Positions 8,781 to 17,046 of a DNA stretch of 39,073 nt are shown piece by piece; position 1 is the stretch's first letter, and each line of letters opens with the position of its first letter. The DNA is from Colivivens sp964537205 (GTDB taxonomy: Bacteria; Bacteroidota; Bacteroidia; Bacteroidales; Bacteroidaceae). Location: positions 1-39,073 of the forward strand of contig CAZHZH010000015.1 in the NCBI GenBank assembly GCA_964537205.1, written 5' to 3'. The translations under genes and the position numbers were made by a program. The notes under the pieces were generated by a model that was given only the letters and a program-made list of their open reading frames with translations, was not told the DNA's origin and searched no databases.

Positions 8781-10453
8781 TCGAGGTACTTGCTGAAGTC
8801 GACGACTATTATGCCAGAAGGCTTCTGCTCTTTCTTCGTTTTCTGCTTCTTCTCTTTCGGTTGTTTGGTCTTAGTCTTCACAGGTTTGACTCCTGCGTTT
8901 GCGACATTCATATACCCGCCTTCAAAATGCCTTCTCACAGCCGCGAATATCTCGTCGTGCGAAGGGCGCGACATATCTGTGTCGTCCTTTTCTTGCAATA
9001 CGACACTTTCGTTGCCATAGCGGTCTATTGCAGTTACAGCAAAATAATGTTTCTTCAACGCGCGTCCGGCAACTACATACGAGGAATCGGAAAGGCGTTG
9101 CGCGAGCAGATTGTCCGCTTTCGACACATCCACCGGGTAAGTGTTGCTTCCATATACATTGAAATATATTGTACGCCACTTGCCGTCGGCAACAGGAGAG
9201 TCATATTGCCAACTGATCGTGCCATCCTTATACTTCAGATTTACAGGCGGCTCAGGAGCCGCAGTGTGCGAAGTCCAGGTCATGGCGGGGATCAAGGCGG
9301 GGAAAGGGAAGAACTCCTCACATGTGGCGTCGTATATCCCCTTGATGTTGCGCGTAAGGAACTCGCTACGATAGAATGCAATACCTCCCATTTCTGATTT
9401 GCGCGCCGCGTGCATTTGTGTCCTTACATCATTGAGCTGCCAACGTCCCTCTTTCGGATCAAGAAAATATATTCCGAGTCCCGCCGCAATCGGATGACCA
9501 TAGCTGTTCTCCTTCCAATCGAATACAAAAGGGTAATAGTGGTCACCAAGGAAATACATCATCGGGAACAGCATGTCCTGTATGTTGTCGCGCAACCACG
9601 CTTGAGGATCTTGATAAACTGCGTTGAAACAATCCCATCCTCCCGAGCGGTAGCGATTTAAGTCTTTGTATTTCCCGATCGGACTACTGCTGAGCTTGAC
9701 CCATGGCTTTATGCCTTTAACAACGTCGTGCACTCTTCTGACTATCCTCGTTATATTCTCACGCCTCCAATCGCCTTTGCTCATGCCGCTCCTCGCAGAG
9801 TAGAGGTTGTCATCGCTGAATCGGTACTGGCTCTCAGGATAACGGATATAGTCAAGGTTGATGCCATCGACATCGTAACGAGTGACAATCTCCTTCGCTA
9901 TATCAGCAATATAGTCCGCGGTTCCAGGCTTGCCTGGTATCATGAACATTTCACCGCCCACACTTTTACACAGGCCTCCATGGTGTTTGGTTATCGACTT
10001 ACTGCCATACGAGGCTTGACGCGACGTTGTACCCAACGGGATGCTCACGAGCCAGGCGTGAAGTTCCATGCCGCGTTTGTGGCATTCTTCGATAGCGAAT
10101 TCCAATGGGTCGTATGACGGAGCTTTTCCCGCCTTACCCGTTATGGCATTATCCCACGGTTCTATGTCAGAAGGATAAATGACACTTCCGCGAATACGGG
10201 TCTGTAGCAAGATGGTATTAATATTCGCGTTCTGTAACTTGTCGAGAATGTCAATTAGTTCTTTCTTCTGCCTCTCGGTGCTTCGCGCGTCAACCGCCTT
10301 GGTGCGGGGCCAGTCGATTCCCCCAATTGTCGCAATCCATACAGCACGGATTTCACGTTTGGGATATGCGACATCCCAAATGTCCTGCGCGGAACACGGG
10401 TGGATTATAAGAAAGAACAAAAAAAATATTATGTAGCTTGTTATCTTTAGCAT
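8777..10453 (-). CDS. Secreted GH10-like (GHL10/YngK-type) glycosidase
   Basis: This 558-residue protein has a signal peptide (about residues 1-22, ending CSA-QD) and the hallmark opening of the glycosyl hydrolase-like 10 family, PKREIRAVWIATIGGIDWP. The TIM-barrel region runs to about residue 395 and includes DGINLDYIRYP, where Asp and Tyr/Arg cluster as in the active sites of this family. A fibronectin type III-like segment follows (about 400-490). The C-terminus is unusual: a lysine-rich stretch (about 518-545) precedes GIIVVDFSKYLD. The family is thought to act on cell-wall or other glycans, but its substrate is poorly defined. It is a single-gene unit transcribed from 10474-10481, divergent from the small envelope operon and convergent, with a 4-bp overlap, with the ATP-grasp-like gene. 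Confidence 0.9.
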   Translation of the reverse strand: MLKITSYIIFFLFFLIIHPCSAQDIWDVAYPKREIRAVWIATIGGIDWPRTKAVDARSTERQKKELIDILDKLQNANINTILLQTRIRGSVIYPSDIEPWDNAITGKAGKAPSYDPLEFAIEECHKRGMELHAWLVSIPLGTTSRQASYGSKSITKHHGGLCKSVGGEMFMIPGKPGTADYIADIAKEIVTRYDVDGINLDYIRYPESQYRFSDDNLYSARSGMSKGDWRRENITRIVRRVHDVVKGIKPWVKLSSSPIGKYKDLNRYRSGGWDCFNAVYQDPQAWLRDNIQDMLFPMMYFLGDHYYPFVFDWKENSYGHPIAAGLGIYFLDPKEGRWQLNDVRTQMHAARKSEMGGIAFYRSEFLTRNIKGIYDATCEEFFPFPALIPAMTWTSHTAAPEPPVNLKYKDGTISWQYDSPVADGKWRTIYFNVYGSNTYPVDVSKADNLLAQRLSDSSYVVAGRALKKHYFAVTAIDRYGNESVVLQEKDDTDMSRPSHDEIFAAVRRHFEGGYMNVANAGVKPVKTKTKQPKEKKQKTKKEQKPSGIIVVDFSKYLD

Positions 10454-10473
10454 TTCTATCCTGAAATTTTTTG

Positions 10474-10481
10474 CAAAGGTA
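10474..10481 (-). promoter_or_regulatory. -7 element of the glycosidase gene (TACCTTTG)
   Basis: The word caaaggta reads TACCTTTG on the minus strand, 20 nt from the start codon at 10453. The -33 region is weak, with no clear TTG. It is one half of a divergent promoter region shared with the element at 10505-10533. Confidence 0.6.
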
Positions 10482-10504
10482 CGAAAATAATCACGAAACC
10501 GAAC

Positions 10505-10533
10505 TTGCAGGTAGATAATAATTAGTATATTTG
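10505..10533 (+). promoter_or_regulatory. Promoter of the small envelope operon (TTG-18-TATATTTG)
   Basis: TTG at 10505-10507 and TATATTTG at 10526-10533 are separated by 18 nt and match the Bacteroidota consensus. Transcription would start near 10540, about 65 nt before the first gene at 10605. Confidence 0.65.
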
Positions 10534-10604
10534 CATTTGTAAACGAACTGACGCGGATGATGTATCAAGACTCGACGTGCCAGTAATAAACAAGTACAGG
10601 CCAC

Positions 10605-10802
10605 ATGAAGAAATCTATCTGGTTACCGATTGCGCTGTTCGCAGCAGGCGCGGCTTTCTATGTATATGACGGCATAGAATACAATTCATGGATTCACAAC
10701 CTGTCGCTGATAATTGCAGACGCGGTTATTGTGATATTGTTGTTCCTTGCCTTGCGGCAAAAGGAGAAGATGCGGAAAAGAAGAGAAGAACAAGAAAAAT
10801 GA
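10605..10802 (+). CDS. Small two-helix inner membrane protein
   Basis: A 65-residue protein with two predicted transmembrane helices (about residues 5-21 and 33-50) and a strongly basic, charged C-terminal tail (RQKEKMRKRREEQEK) that would sit in the cytoplasm. I do not recognise the family and assign no function. It has a good promoter 70 nt upstream and is followed after 10 nt by an outer-membrane barrel gene, so the two form a short operon and the protein is likely real despite its size. Confidence 0.7.
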   Translation: MKKSIWLPIALFAAGAAFYVYDGIEYNSWIHNLSLIIADAVIVILLFLALRQKEKMRKRREEQEK

Positions 10803-10812
10803 ATATACAATT

Positions 10813-11292
10813 ATGAAGAAAGTTTTATTAGGAATGTTGCTTATGATGGCGACAACAAGTATGTTCGCCCAATTTAAGGAGGGGACAAAGTATGCGGGGG
10901 CTTCGCTCTCTGGTCTGAATTTATCAATCAGCGACCGTAGGGACTTCGCCATGGGCATCAACGGCCAAGCAGGTTATTTCATTGAAGACAACATCATGCT
11001 GGTTGGCGACGCGGGCTTGGAAATTAGCGACAACAACCTGCAAAGGATTCATGTAGGAGCCAAGGGGCGTTATTATTTCGTGCAAAATGGAATATATGTC
11101 GCAGCAGGATTGCAGTATGTTCATATCCGCAAAAGCTACAATGACATTCAGATTACGCCCGAAGTCGGCTATTGCTTCTATCTGAATCACTACATCTCGG
11201 TTGAGCCTGCAGTTTATTATGACATGAGTCTGACCAACTTTGAGCATAAAAGCGAGTTTGGCTTAAAGGTGGGACTCGGAATATATTTCTAA
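10813..11292 (+). CDS. Small outer-membrane beta-barrel protein
   Basis: This 159-residue protein starts with a clear signal peptide (MKKVLLGMLLMMATTSMFA-Q). The rest alternates polar and hydrophobic residues in strands typical of an eight-stranded barrel, such as YAGASLSGLNLSI, GAKGRYYFVQNGIYVAAGLQYV and GYCFYLNHYISVEPAVYYDMSL, and ends with a C-terminal aromatic beta signal (GLKVGLGIYF). The open frame extends upstream to 10747, but the ATG at 10813 is chosen because it begins the signal peptide and follows the preceding gene by 10 nt. The precise role is unknown; proteins like this include porin-like and OmpX-like barrels. Confidence 0.85.
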   Translation: MKKVLLGMLLMMATTSMFAQFKEGTKYAGASLSGLNLSISDRRDFAMGINGQAGYFIEDNIMLVGDAGLEISDNNLQRIHVGAKGRYYFVQNGIYVAAGLQYVHIRKSYNDIQITPEVGYCFYLNHYISVEPAVYYDMSLTNFEHKSEFGLKVGLGIYF

Positions 11293-11296
11293 ACAC

Positions 11297-11318
11297 TGTT
11301 TGGATATATTACCAAACA
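11297..11318. terminator. Weak inverted repeat between convergent genes
   Basis: TGTTTGG at 11297-11303 pairs with CCAAACA at 11312-11318 across an 8-nt AT-rich loop, directly after the barrel gene and 50 nt from the end of folB. It lacks a T-run on either strand, so it is at best a weak terminator or a 3'-end stabilising hairpin. Confidence 0.35.
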
Positions 11319-11365
11319 CAGGATGCCGGCACGTCCGACATGATTCTTGGAAAGGGCTGCACACG

Positions 11366-11725
11366 CTACTGGTTCCTGCAGACAGAGAGTTCTACGCCGC
11401 AGCCAGTACACTCGGCTCCAATAGGCGGGTTGTTCTTAAGCATCGATATGCCCACTTCGGCCACCAATGGGCACTTGTCAAGAATCGAGCGGCAGATTCT
11501 GCCGCATACGTGTTCTAAGAGTTTGGAGCGAACGCTCATTTCTTCCTTGACAATATCAAACACATCAGCATAGCTGACAGTATCGTTCAGGTTGTCGGAC
11601 TCTGTGGCCTTTTCGCTATTAACTATAAGTTGGAGATTGATAGTATACCAATCTCCAACTGTTTTTTCCTGGGGCATTACACCATGATAGGCATAAAGCC
11701 GAATATTGTTGAGTACTATCCGCAT
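11366..11725 (-). CDS. folB: Dihydroneopterin aldolase
   Basis: FolB cleaves 7,8-dihydroneopterin to 6-hydroxymethyl-7,8-dihydropterin and glycolaldehyde in folate synthesis. The 119-residue product matches the usual length. Residues corresponding to the Staphylococcus aureus active site are in place: Glu20 in HGVMPQE, Tyr52 in SYADVFDIV, Glu71 in LLEHV and Lys97 in ISMLKNNPP. The start at 11725 is chosen over upstream in-frame codons because it opens the conserved MRIVLNNIRLYAYHG strand. The start lies within the last 10 bp of nrdJ, so translation of the two is probably coupled. It is the last gene of the dnaA-nrdJ-folB cluster. Confidence 0.93.
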   Translation of the reverse strand: MRIVLNNIRLYAYHGVMPQEKTVGDWYTINLQLIVNSEKATESDNLNDTVSYADVFDIVKEEMSVRSKLLEHVCGRICRSILDKCPLVAEVGISMLKNNPPIGAECTGCGVELSVCRNQ

Positions 11726-14268
11726 CGTGAATGTCCGCAATTGGTGCAGATCAGGCATCCCTCTTGATATACAAGCGTCTCCTGTCCGCAATTAGGGCAT
11801 TTCTGTCCCGTCACTTTGGTTCCGTCTTGAACGTACTTCTTCAATGCACGCTCCACTCCGTTCTTCCACGTGTTTATGTTCTCGCTTTCCAACTGGAGCG
11901 AGCCGACAAGCTTGATGACATTCGTCAGAGGCATACGGTAACGTAATACTCCACTAATAAGTTTGGCATAGTTCCAATATTCCTTATTGAACTTCTCCGA
12001 AAGGCCCTCTATTGTTGTCTTATACCCCCTTCGATTCTCAAACTGGAAATCATAACGTTTGTTCCCCTCCTCATCAATGTTCTTGATAATGTGCCCTTTG
12101 ACGACCGTCTTTGGAAGGGCTATTCCATCTTCATCATCCAAGACGCCTGTAAATATTTCATAAGGGTAGCCATCGAGCAAGCCTACGAAAGCGACCCATT
12201 TTTCTTTATTGTTCTGGAAACGTACCACATCACACTCCAAACTCTTCGGACGCACCTCCGTTACAGTTGGGAGGACGGCAAGTCCGGCCGTGTCAGTTTT
12301 CTTCTTCGCCGTTTCCTTCTTAGCTGAGACAAGCACTCCGCTACGGCTGCCATCACGATAGACGGTGCAACCTTTGCATCCGCATTTCCAAGCCTCAACA
12401 TAAAGTTGGTTAACCAGTTCTTCGCTTACATTCGAAGGCAAGTTGATAGTTACGGATATTGAGTGGTCAACCCACTTTTGAATCGCGCCCTGCATTTTCA
12501 CCTTTTCGAGCCAGTTGATGTCGTTAGCCGTCGCCTTATAGTATGGAGACCTCCGTACTAACGCGTCTATTTCGTCCTGGGTATATTTTTTCCCAGTGTC
12601 GATGTTGTTTACTTTCATCCATGTTAGGAACTTCGGATGGTACACGATGTATTCTTCGAACGAGTCTCCAGTGTCATCAACGAAGTCTACATGGACGTTA
12701 GGGTCATTTGGATTGACTTTGCGGCGACGCTTATATACAGGCATGAACACAGGCTCTATACCCGACGTGGTCTGTGTCATCAAACTGGTCGTACCTGTAG
12801 GAGCTATAGTAAGACACGCAATGTTGCGCCTGCCGTATTTCACCATATCATTGTACAGCTGGGGGTCAACACCTTTGATTCGGTTCACAAACGGATTGTC
12901 CTTCTCCCTGTCAGCATCATATATGGAGAAAGCGCCACGCTCCTTTGCCATATTGACAGAACTACGATACGCCTCAATTGCGATAGTCTTATGAACCTCG
13001 GAAGAGAAATACGTCGCCTCAGGGGTACCGTAAGTCAGACCCAATGCGGCCAACATATCACCTTCGGCTGTAATACCGACTCCGGTACGACGGCCTTGAC
13101 GCGTCTTGTTATAGATTTTCTCCCATAGATGGCGTTCACATCCTTTTACCTCGTCGCTTTCAGGATCACTGTCGATTTTTTCCTGTATAAGACGTATCTT
13201 TTCAAGTTCCAGGTCGATTATGTCATCCATTATGCGTTGTGCATACGCTACATGCTGCTTGAATTTTCCGAAGTTGAAATGAGCGTTCTTTGTAAACGGC
13301 TCGTCTACATAAGAATAGAGGTTTATAGCCAAAAGGCGGCAACTGTCATAAGGGCAAAGGGGTATCTCGCCACACGGATTGGTAGAAATTGTCTTATATC
13401 CTAAATCGGCATAGCAATCAGGAACACTCTCTCTTATGATCGTGTCCCAGAACAATACTCCAGGTTCAGCGCTCTTCCATGCGTTGTGTACAATTTTCTT
13501 CCATAGCGCACTTGCGTCTATTTCCTTTCTGACTACAGGGTTGTCGGAATCCACCGGATATTGCTGCACATACGTATTGCCACTGATTGCGGCATTCATG
13601 AATTCATCAGTTATACGCACACTTACATTTGCGCCCGTAACTTTGCCTTCAGTCATCTTTGCGTCAATGAACGCCTCTGAGTCGGGGTGCTTGATGGACA
13701 CTGTCAGCATCAACGCGCCTCGTCGGCCTTCTTGTGCCACCTCACGGGTCGAGTTGCTGTACCGTTCCATGAACGGGACAATTCCTGTTGACGTAAGCGC
13801 GGAGTTCTTTACCGGTGAGCCTTTCGGACGTATGTGCGAAAGATCGTGCCCCACTCCTCCACGCCGTTTCATTAGTTGTACCTGCTCTTCATCGATTTTT
13901 ATGATCGCTCCATAGCTGTCGGCATTCCCGTCAAGTCCAATCACGAAGCAGTTGCTGAGAGAAGCCACTTGATAATTATTTCCGATTCCGGTCATCGGGC
14001 TTCCCGCCGGTACTATATAACGGAAATGGTCAAGCAAGTCGAACACCTCTTGTGCAGACAGAGGGTTTTCGTAGTTGGATTCTATCCTGGCTATTTCGTT
14101 CGCTATTCTCCAATGCATGTCTTCCGGAGAACATTCATAAATATTCCCGAACGAGTCTTTCATCGCGTACTTATTCACCCATACGCGCGCCGCCAACTCA
14201 TCGTCCTCAAAATATTTCAATGAGGCATTGTATGCCTCTTCGTAAGTATAAGTTTTTTTTGTCTCCAT
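11716..14268 (-). CDS. nrdJ: Adenosylcobalamin-dependent class II ribonucleotide reductase
   Basis: This 850-residue enzyme reduces ribonucleotides to deoxyribonucleotides using a radical generated from adenosylcobalamin, so it needs no oxygen or iron-tyrosyl partner subunit. The catalytic barrel shows the first redox cysteine at Cys107 (SLSNCFVIG) and the N-x-C-x-E active site at Asn297/Cys299/Glu301 (STNPCGEIPL). A TSCPD domain follows (about 690-810), and the C-terminus is a cysteine cluster at 824, 827, 838, 841, 844 and 849, which combines a zinc ribbon with the C-terminal cysteines that re-reduce the active site in this class. It begins 87 nt after dnaA and overlaps folB by 10 bp. No cobalamin riboswitch was recognised in the short upstream gap, and no TAnnTTTG element is seen there, so it may depend on read-through from dnaA. 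Confidence 0.95.
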   Translation of the reverse strand: METKKTYTYEEAYNASLKYFEDDELAARVWVNKYAMKDSFGNIYECSPEDMHWRIANEIARIESNYENPLSAQEVFDLLDHFRYIVPAGSPMTGIGNNYQVASLSNCFVIGLDGNADSYGAIIKIDEEQVQLMKRRGGVGHDLSHIRPKGSPVKNSALTSTGIVPFMERYSNSTREVAQEGRRGALMLTVSIKHPDSEAFIDAKMTEGKVTGANVSVRITDEFMNAAISGNTYVQQYPVDSDNPVVRKEIDASALWKKIVHNAWKSAEPGVLFWDTIIRESVPDCYADLGYKTISTNPCGEIPLCPYDSCRLLAINLYSYVDEPFTKNAHFNFGKFKQHVAYAQRIMDDIIDLELEKIRLIQEKIDSDPESDEVKGCERHLWEKIYNKTRQGRRTGVGITAEGDMLAALGLTYGTPEATYFSSEVHKTIAIEAYRSSVNMAKERGAFSIYDADREKDNPFVNRIKGVDPQLYNDMVKYGRRNIACLTIAPTGTTSLMTQTTSGIEPVFMPVYKRRRKVNPNDPNVHVDFVDDTGDSFEEYIVYHPKFLTWMKVNNIDTGKKYTQDEIDALVRRSPYYKATANDINWLEKVKMQGAIQKWVDHSISVTINLPSNVSEELVNQLYVEAWKCGCKGCTVYRDGSRSGVLVSAKKETAKKKTDTAGLAVLPTVTEVRPKSLECDVVRFQNNKEKWVAFVGLLDGYPYEIFTGVLDDEDGIALPKTVVKGHIIKNIDEEGNKRYDFQFENRRGYKTTIEGLSEKFNKEYWNYAKLISGVLRYRMPLTNVIKLVGSLQLESENINTWKNGVERALKKYVQDGTKVTGQKCPNCGQETLVYQEGCLICTNCGHSRCG

Positions 14269-14293
14269 TTTGTTAGCTTAATCTCTGCGATTT

Positions 14294-14328
14294 AAAAAGA
14301 GAAACCACGATGTCATGCATTTCTCTTT
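14294..14328 (-). terminator. Hairpin between dnaA and nrdJ
   Basis: A perfect 9-bp inverted repeat (AAAGAGAAA at 14296-14304 and TTTCTCTTT at 14320-14328) with a 15-nt loop is followed on the minus strand by a short T-run. The stem is AT-rich, so it is probably a partial terminator or attenuator between dnaA and nrdJ. Confidence 0.5.
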
Positions 14329-14355
14329 ATTATCATAGGTTATATCTGAATATTG

Positions 14356-15765
14356 CTATTTGCTGCGTTTGATTTCATCCTCCAAATCTTCAAGTTCCTT
14401 TTTGAAAGCATTGTCTACCTCGGCAAGTTCCTTTATATGTTTGATTGAATGCAAAATTGTCGCATGAGTTCTTCCACCAAGATTCTCTCCTATTTGCCTG
14501 TCCGTAGTTTCGGTCAGCTTGCTCGCCAAATACGCCGTCATCTGACGTATTTGGTTTATAGGCTGTCTACGACTTGGCGAGCACAACTCGGTTTCACTGA
14601 CATGATAATGTTTACATACGGCTTTCTTTATATCGTCTATATTAAGAGGAGTGTTATCGACCTTCACATATCGCGGCAGTATCATGTCGGCGAGTTTCAA
14701 TGTGACTTCACACTTGTACACGACAGAATAAGCCATCAACGAGTTGATAATTCCCTCAAGATCTCTCACACTCCCATTGACTTTCTCCGCTATGTAGTTT
14801 ATTACATTGGACGGAATCGGCAGTGATTCTTGCTTAACCCTATGGTTCAATATCGCCCTGCACAAGGCCTTGGTAGGCTTTTCGATTTCAGCTTGTAGTC
14901 CCCATTTAAATCTTGTGAGCAGCCGTTCCTCCAATCCCTGTATTGCAATCGGAGGTCTGTCGGCAGTCAGTATGATTTGCTTGTTGTTCAAATGCAAATG
15001 ATTGAATATGTGAAAGAACGTATTTTGGGTCTTGGTCAATCCCGAGAGTTCCTGCGTGTCGTCAATTAGCAACACATCGATAGTCTGATAAAAATTGATG
15101 AAGTCATTCACCTTGTTTTGACGTACGGCATTTGTGTATTGCACTTGGAACAGGTGTGCGGAAATATACAGTACCCTAAGCGAGGGGTGCAATTCTTTTA
15201 TGCCCCATCCTATTGCGTTAATCAGGTGAGTTTTTCCACATCCCGACGGACCGTAAATAAACAGAGGATTGAATGTCTTGGCAGGGTTCTTAACAATGGC
15301 CTCGCCTACACTGCGGGCCAGGCGGTTGCTTTCTCCCTCAATGAAATTCGCAAATGTGTAATTCTGCTTTAACTGGGAATCAAGATCGCTGACGACATCA
15401 GATTGTGCGAGAGTATCAGGGATTTGGGTCGCATTGGAACGTGCATCCGCACGATGCGCAACGGCATGCCCGCCTTCCGACTCTTTGTCGATTGCGGCCT
15501 TGTCGCTTATCTCCCTAATTGAATAACACAACTTGACACCTTTTCCAAAGACTCTTGTAATCACCTTATATAATATATCTATATAATTAGCTTCTATATG
15601 CTCATACACAAACTGGCTTGGAACTGCAATCACCAATTGTCCGTCATTGAACGAAACAGGCTCAATACAAGCAAACCAAATTTCATATTGCTTAGGAGAT
15701 ATATTATCTTTAATGATTTCAACGCATTCACTCCACACGTCCTTCAAATCTTTGATCATCGCCAT
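14356..15765 (-). CDS. dnaA: Chromosomal replication initiator protein DnaA
   Basis: DnaA binds origin boxes and opens the chromosome for replication. The 469-residue protein has the N-terminal helicase-loading domain I (about 5-85), a variable linker (about 90-130), the AAA+ domain with Walker A GPSGCGKT at 172-179 and Walker B VLLIDD at 231-236, and the helix-turn-helix domain IV (about 375-469). The domain IV signature is altered: where Escherichia coli has RDHTT, this protein has RTHAT at 432-436. The start could be Met1 or Met3. The gene has its own promoter 38 nt upstream and leads a cluster with nrdJ and folB. dnaN and recF are not neighbours, unlike the order in many other phyla. Confidence 0.96.
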   Translation of the reverse strand: MAMIKDLKDVWSECVEIIKDNISPKQYEIWFACIEPVSFNDGQLVIAVPSQFVYEHIEANYIDILYKVITRVFGKGVKLCYSIREISDKAAIDKESEGGHAVAHRADARSNATQIPDTLAQSDVVSDLDSQLKQNYTFANFIEGESNRLARSVGEAIVKNPAKTFNPLFIYGPSGCGKTHLINAIGWGIKELHPSLRVLYISAHLFQVQYTNAVRQNKVNDFINFYQTIDVLLIDDTQELSGLTKTQNTFFHIFNHLHLNNKQIILTADRPPIAIQGLEERLLTRFKWGLQAEIEKPTKALCRAILNHRVKQESLPIPSNVINYIAEKVNGSVRDLEGIINSLMAYSVVYKCEVTLKLADMILPRYVKVDNTPLNIDDIKKAVCKHYHVSETELCSPSRRQPINQIRQMTAYLASKLTETTDRQIGENLGGRTHATILHSIKHIKELAEVDNAFKKELEDLEDEIKRSK

Positions 15766-15802
15766 TGATTAGTTTAGCATTACATTTTATTTTCTTACGG
15801 TG

Positions 15803-15832
15803 CAAAGGTACTACCTTTTTTTGGTTCGGCAA
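15803..15832 (-). promoter_or_regulatory. dnaA promoter (TTG-19-TACCTTTG)
   Basis: On the minus strand, TTG (CAA at 15830-15832) and TACCTTTG (caaaggta at 15803-15810) are separated by exactly 19 nt, an excellent match to the Bacteroidota consensus. Transcription would start near 15797, about 30 nt before the dnaA start. Confidence 0.75.
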
Positions 15833-16117
15833 AACGAGCTGGCGGGACGTTTCTTCTGCCTCCTGAGTGATAAGTTTTTTTTTCTCAACGCTTTACACAT
15901 TTGTAAAACATGTGCTGTTGTTTTCTATACAATAATTTTAGTTCGTTTGAGTTTCAATGTGTTATGAAGGCTTTATTTTCTGAAACGTTTGTTTTGAACG
16001 TTGTAAACAATACTCTTTAGCAAGTTGATAATGCAGTACTTTACATCAGAAAGATTACCGTTGACTCGCAGGTTCAATTATTTTGAAGCAATTTAAATAG
16101 ACCATCCCGCATCATTC
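15833..16117. other. Intergenic interval between the mlaD-like gene and dnaA
   Basis: This is the rest of a 352-nt gap. It contains no open frame that looks coding, no consensus DnaA box and no clear GC-rich terminator; apart from the dnaA promoter at its edge I see nothing definite in it. Several T-runs are present near 15890. Confidence 0.5.
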
Positions 16118-17023
16118 TTATTTGCCCTTCTTTCCGAATACAGAGAAGTGTACGTAGCGAGACGGATGAAGGCGCAAATCCTCAAGCAACAACGAGGCAT
16201 TTTGCATTGTCGTATCAAGGTGCGTGTAGAGTGCGTCATCATTCATCAGTCTGCCTAATGTTGAGTTTGGATTGTTAAGCCGGTTGGAGAATAATTTTAG
16301 TTCCTCCATTGTGGACGAGGCGTTCTTTATAGCGTTATGAGCATCCGACGCAATACCATCAATGTCTATGTTGTTCAGTTTGTCAGTAGTAGACTCGAGA
16401 TTGGCGCATATGGCATTGGCATTATTCATAATGCGCGGAACATCATTGTTTAGCAGAGAGTTCACTTCGTCTGTTGATGTACGCAGGTTCTCAGTCACAT
16501 ATTCAATGTTATGAATCGAAGCGAGCAACGAAGGGTCGTTTGTCAACACATTAATAGCCGACATGATAGAATCGATTTTAGTCAATATAGTCTCCAGTTG
16601 CGGCACGAGGGCGCCTGCGGCAGCCATTATATCACTATTGCCTTCACCTTGTATGGTGTCGCCTACGGTGAGGAGTTTGTCGGGATTGGCTCCTAATACA
16701 ATATTGAGTTTAGGTGCGCCCAACATGTCTTTTGAAATGCTGGCTGTACTGTTTTGTGGCAGTAGGAATCCTTCATTCAGCTCAACGGCGACGGCAAGTT
16801 TTTGGGTTTGCGGATTATACGTAATATTTTTCACCATGCCGATGTTCATTCCGTTGGCAATGACCTCGCCAGACTTTGACAGACCTCCGACGTTACTCAT
16901 CTCCACATAATAGATGTTGTCGGAACTGGTGAACTTCAGCCCCTTCATGAATGTGATTCCGATATAGATTAGCACTATTGCCAATATGGCCATGATGGCA
17001 ATCCTTATTTCCTTTGATTTCAT
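16118..17023 (-). CDS. MlaD-like MCE-domain protein
   Basis: A 301-residue protein with one N-terminal membrane anchor (about residues 7-29) followed by a single MCE domain (about 36-115), recognised by YVEMSNVGGLSKSGEVIANG and MVKNITY. The remainder (about 140-285) is predicted helical, with repeated Asn/Leu-rich segments such as LLNNDVPRIMNNANAICANL, and probably forms the oligomeric tube or needle seen in MCE proteins. MCE proteins carry phospholipids between the inner and outer membranes and normally work with an MlaE/MlaF ABC transporter, which is not encoded here. It lies 23 nt downstream of the amidase gene, in the same operon, so envelope lipid transport and cell-wall remodelling may be co-expressed. 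Confidence 0.9.
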   Translation of the reverse strand: MKSKEIRIAIMAILAIVLIYIGITFMKGLKFTSSDNIYYVEMSNVGGLSKSGEVIANGMNIGMVKNITYNPQTQKLAVAVELNEGFLLPQNSTASISKDMLGAPKLNIVLGANPDKLLTVGDTIQGEGNSDIMAAAGALVPQLETILTKIDSIMSAINVLTNDPSLLASIHNIEYVTENLRTSTDEVNSLLNNDVPRIMNNANAICANLESTTDKLNNIDIDGIASDAHNAIKNASSTMEELKLFSNRLNNPNSTLGRLMNDDALYTHLDTTMQNASLLLEDLRLHPSRYVHFSVFGKKGK

Positions 17024-17046
17024 CGCTTTCGTCGTTTTGAGTATGT

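Noticed and set aside
8861..9397. Plus-strand frame of 178 codons inside the glycosidase gene
   Set aside because: It is antisense to a well-supported coding region and has no protein-like features.
14269..14355. Cobalamin riboswitch ahead of nrdJ
   Set aside because: The 87-nt gap is too short for a B12 riboswitch and no B12-box-like sequence was seen.
15833..16117. Possible oriC next to dnaA
   Set aside because: No TTATNCACA boxes or near matches were found in the gap.
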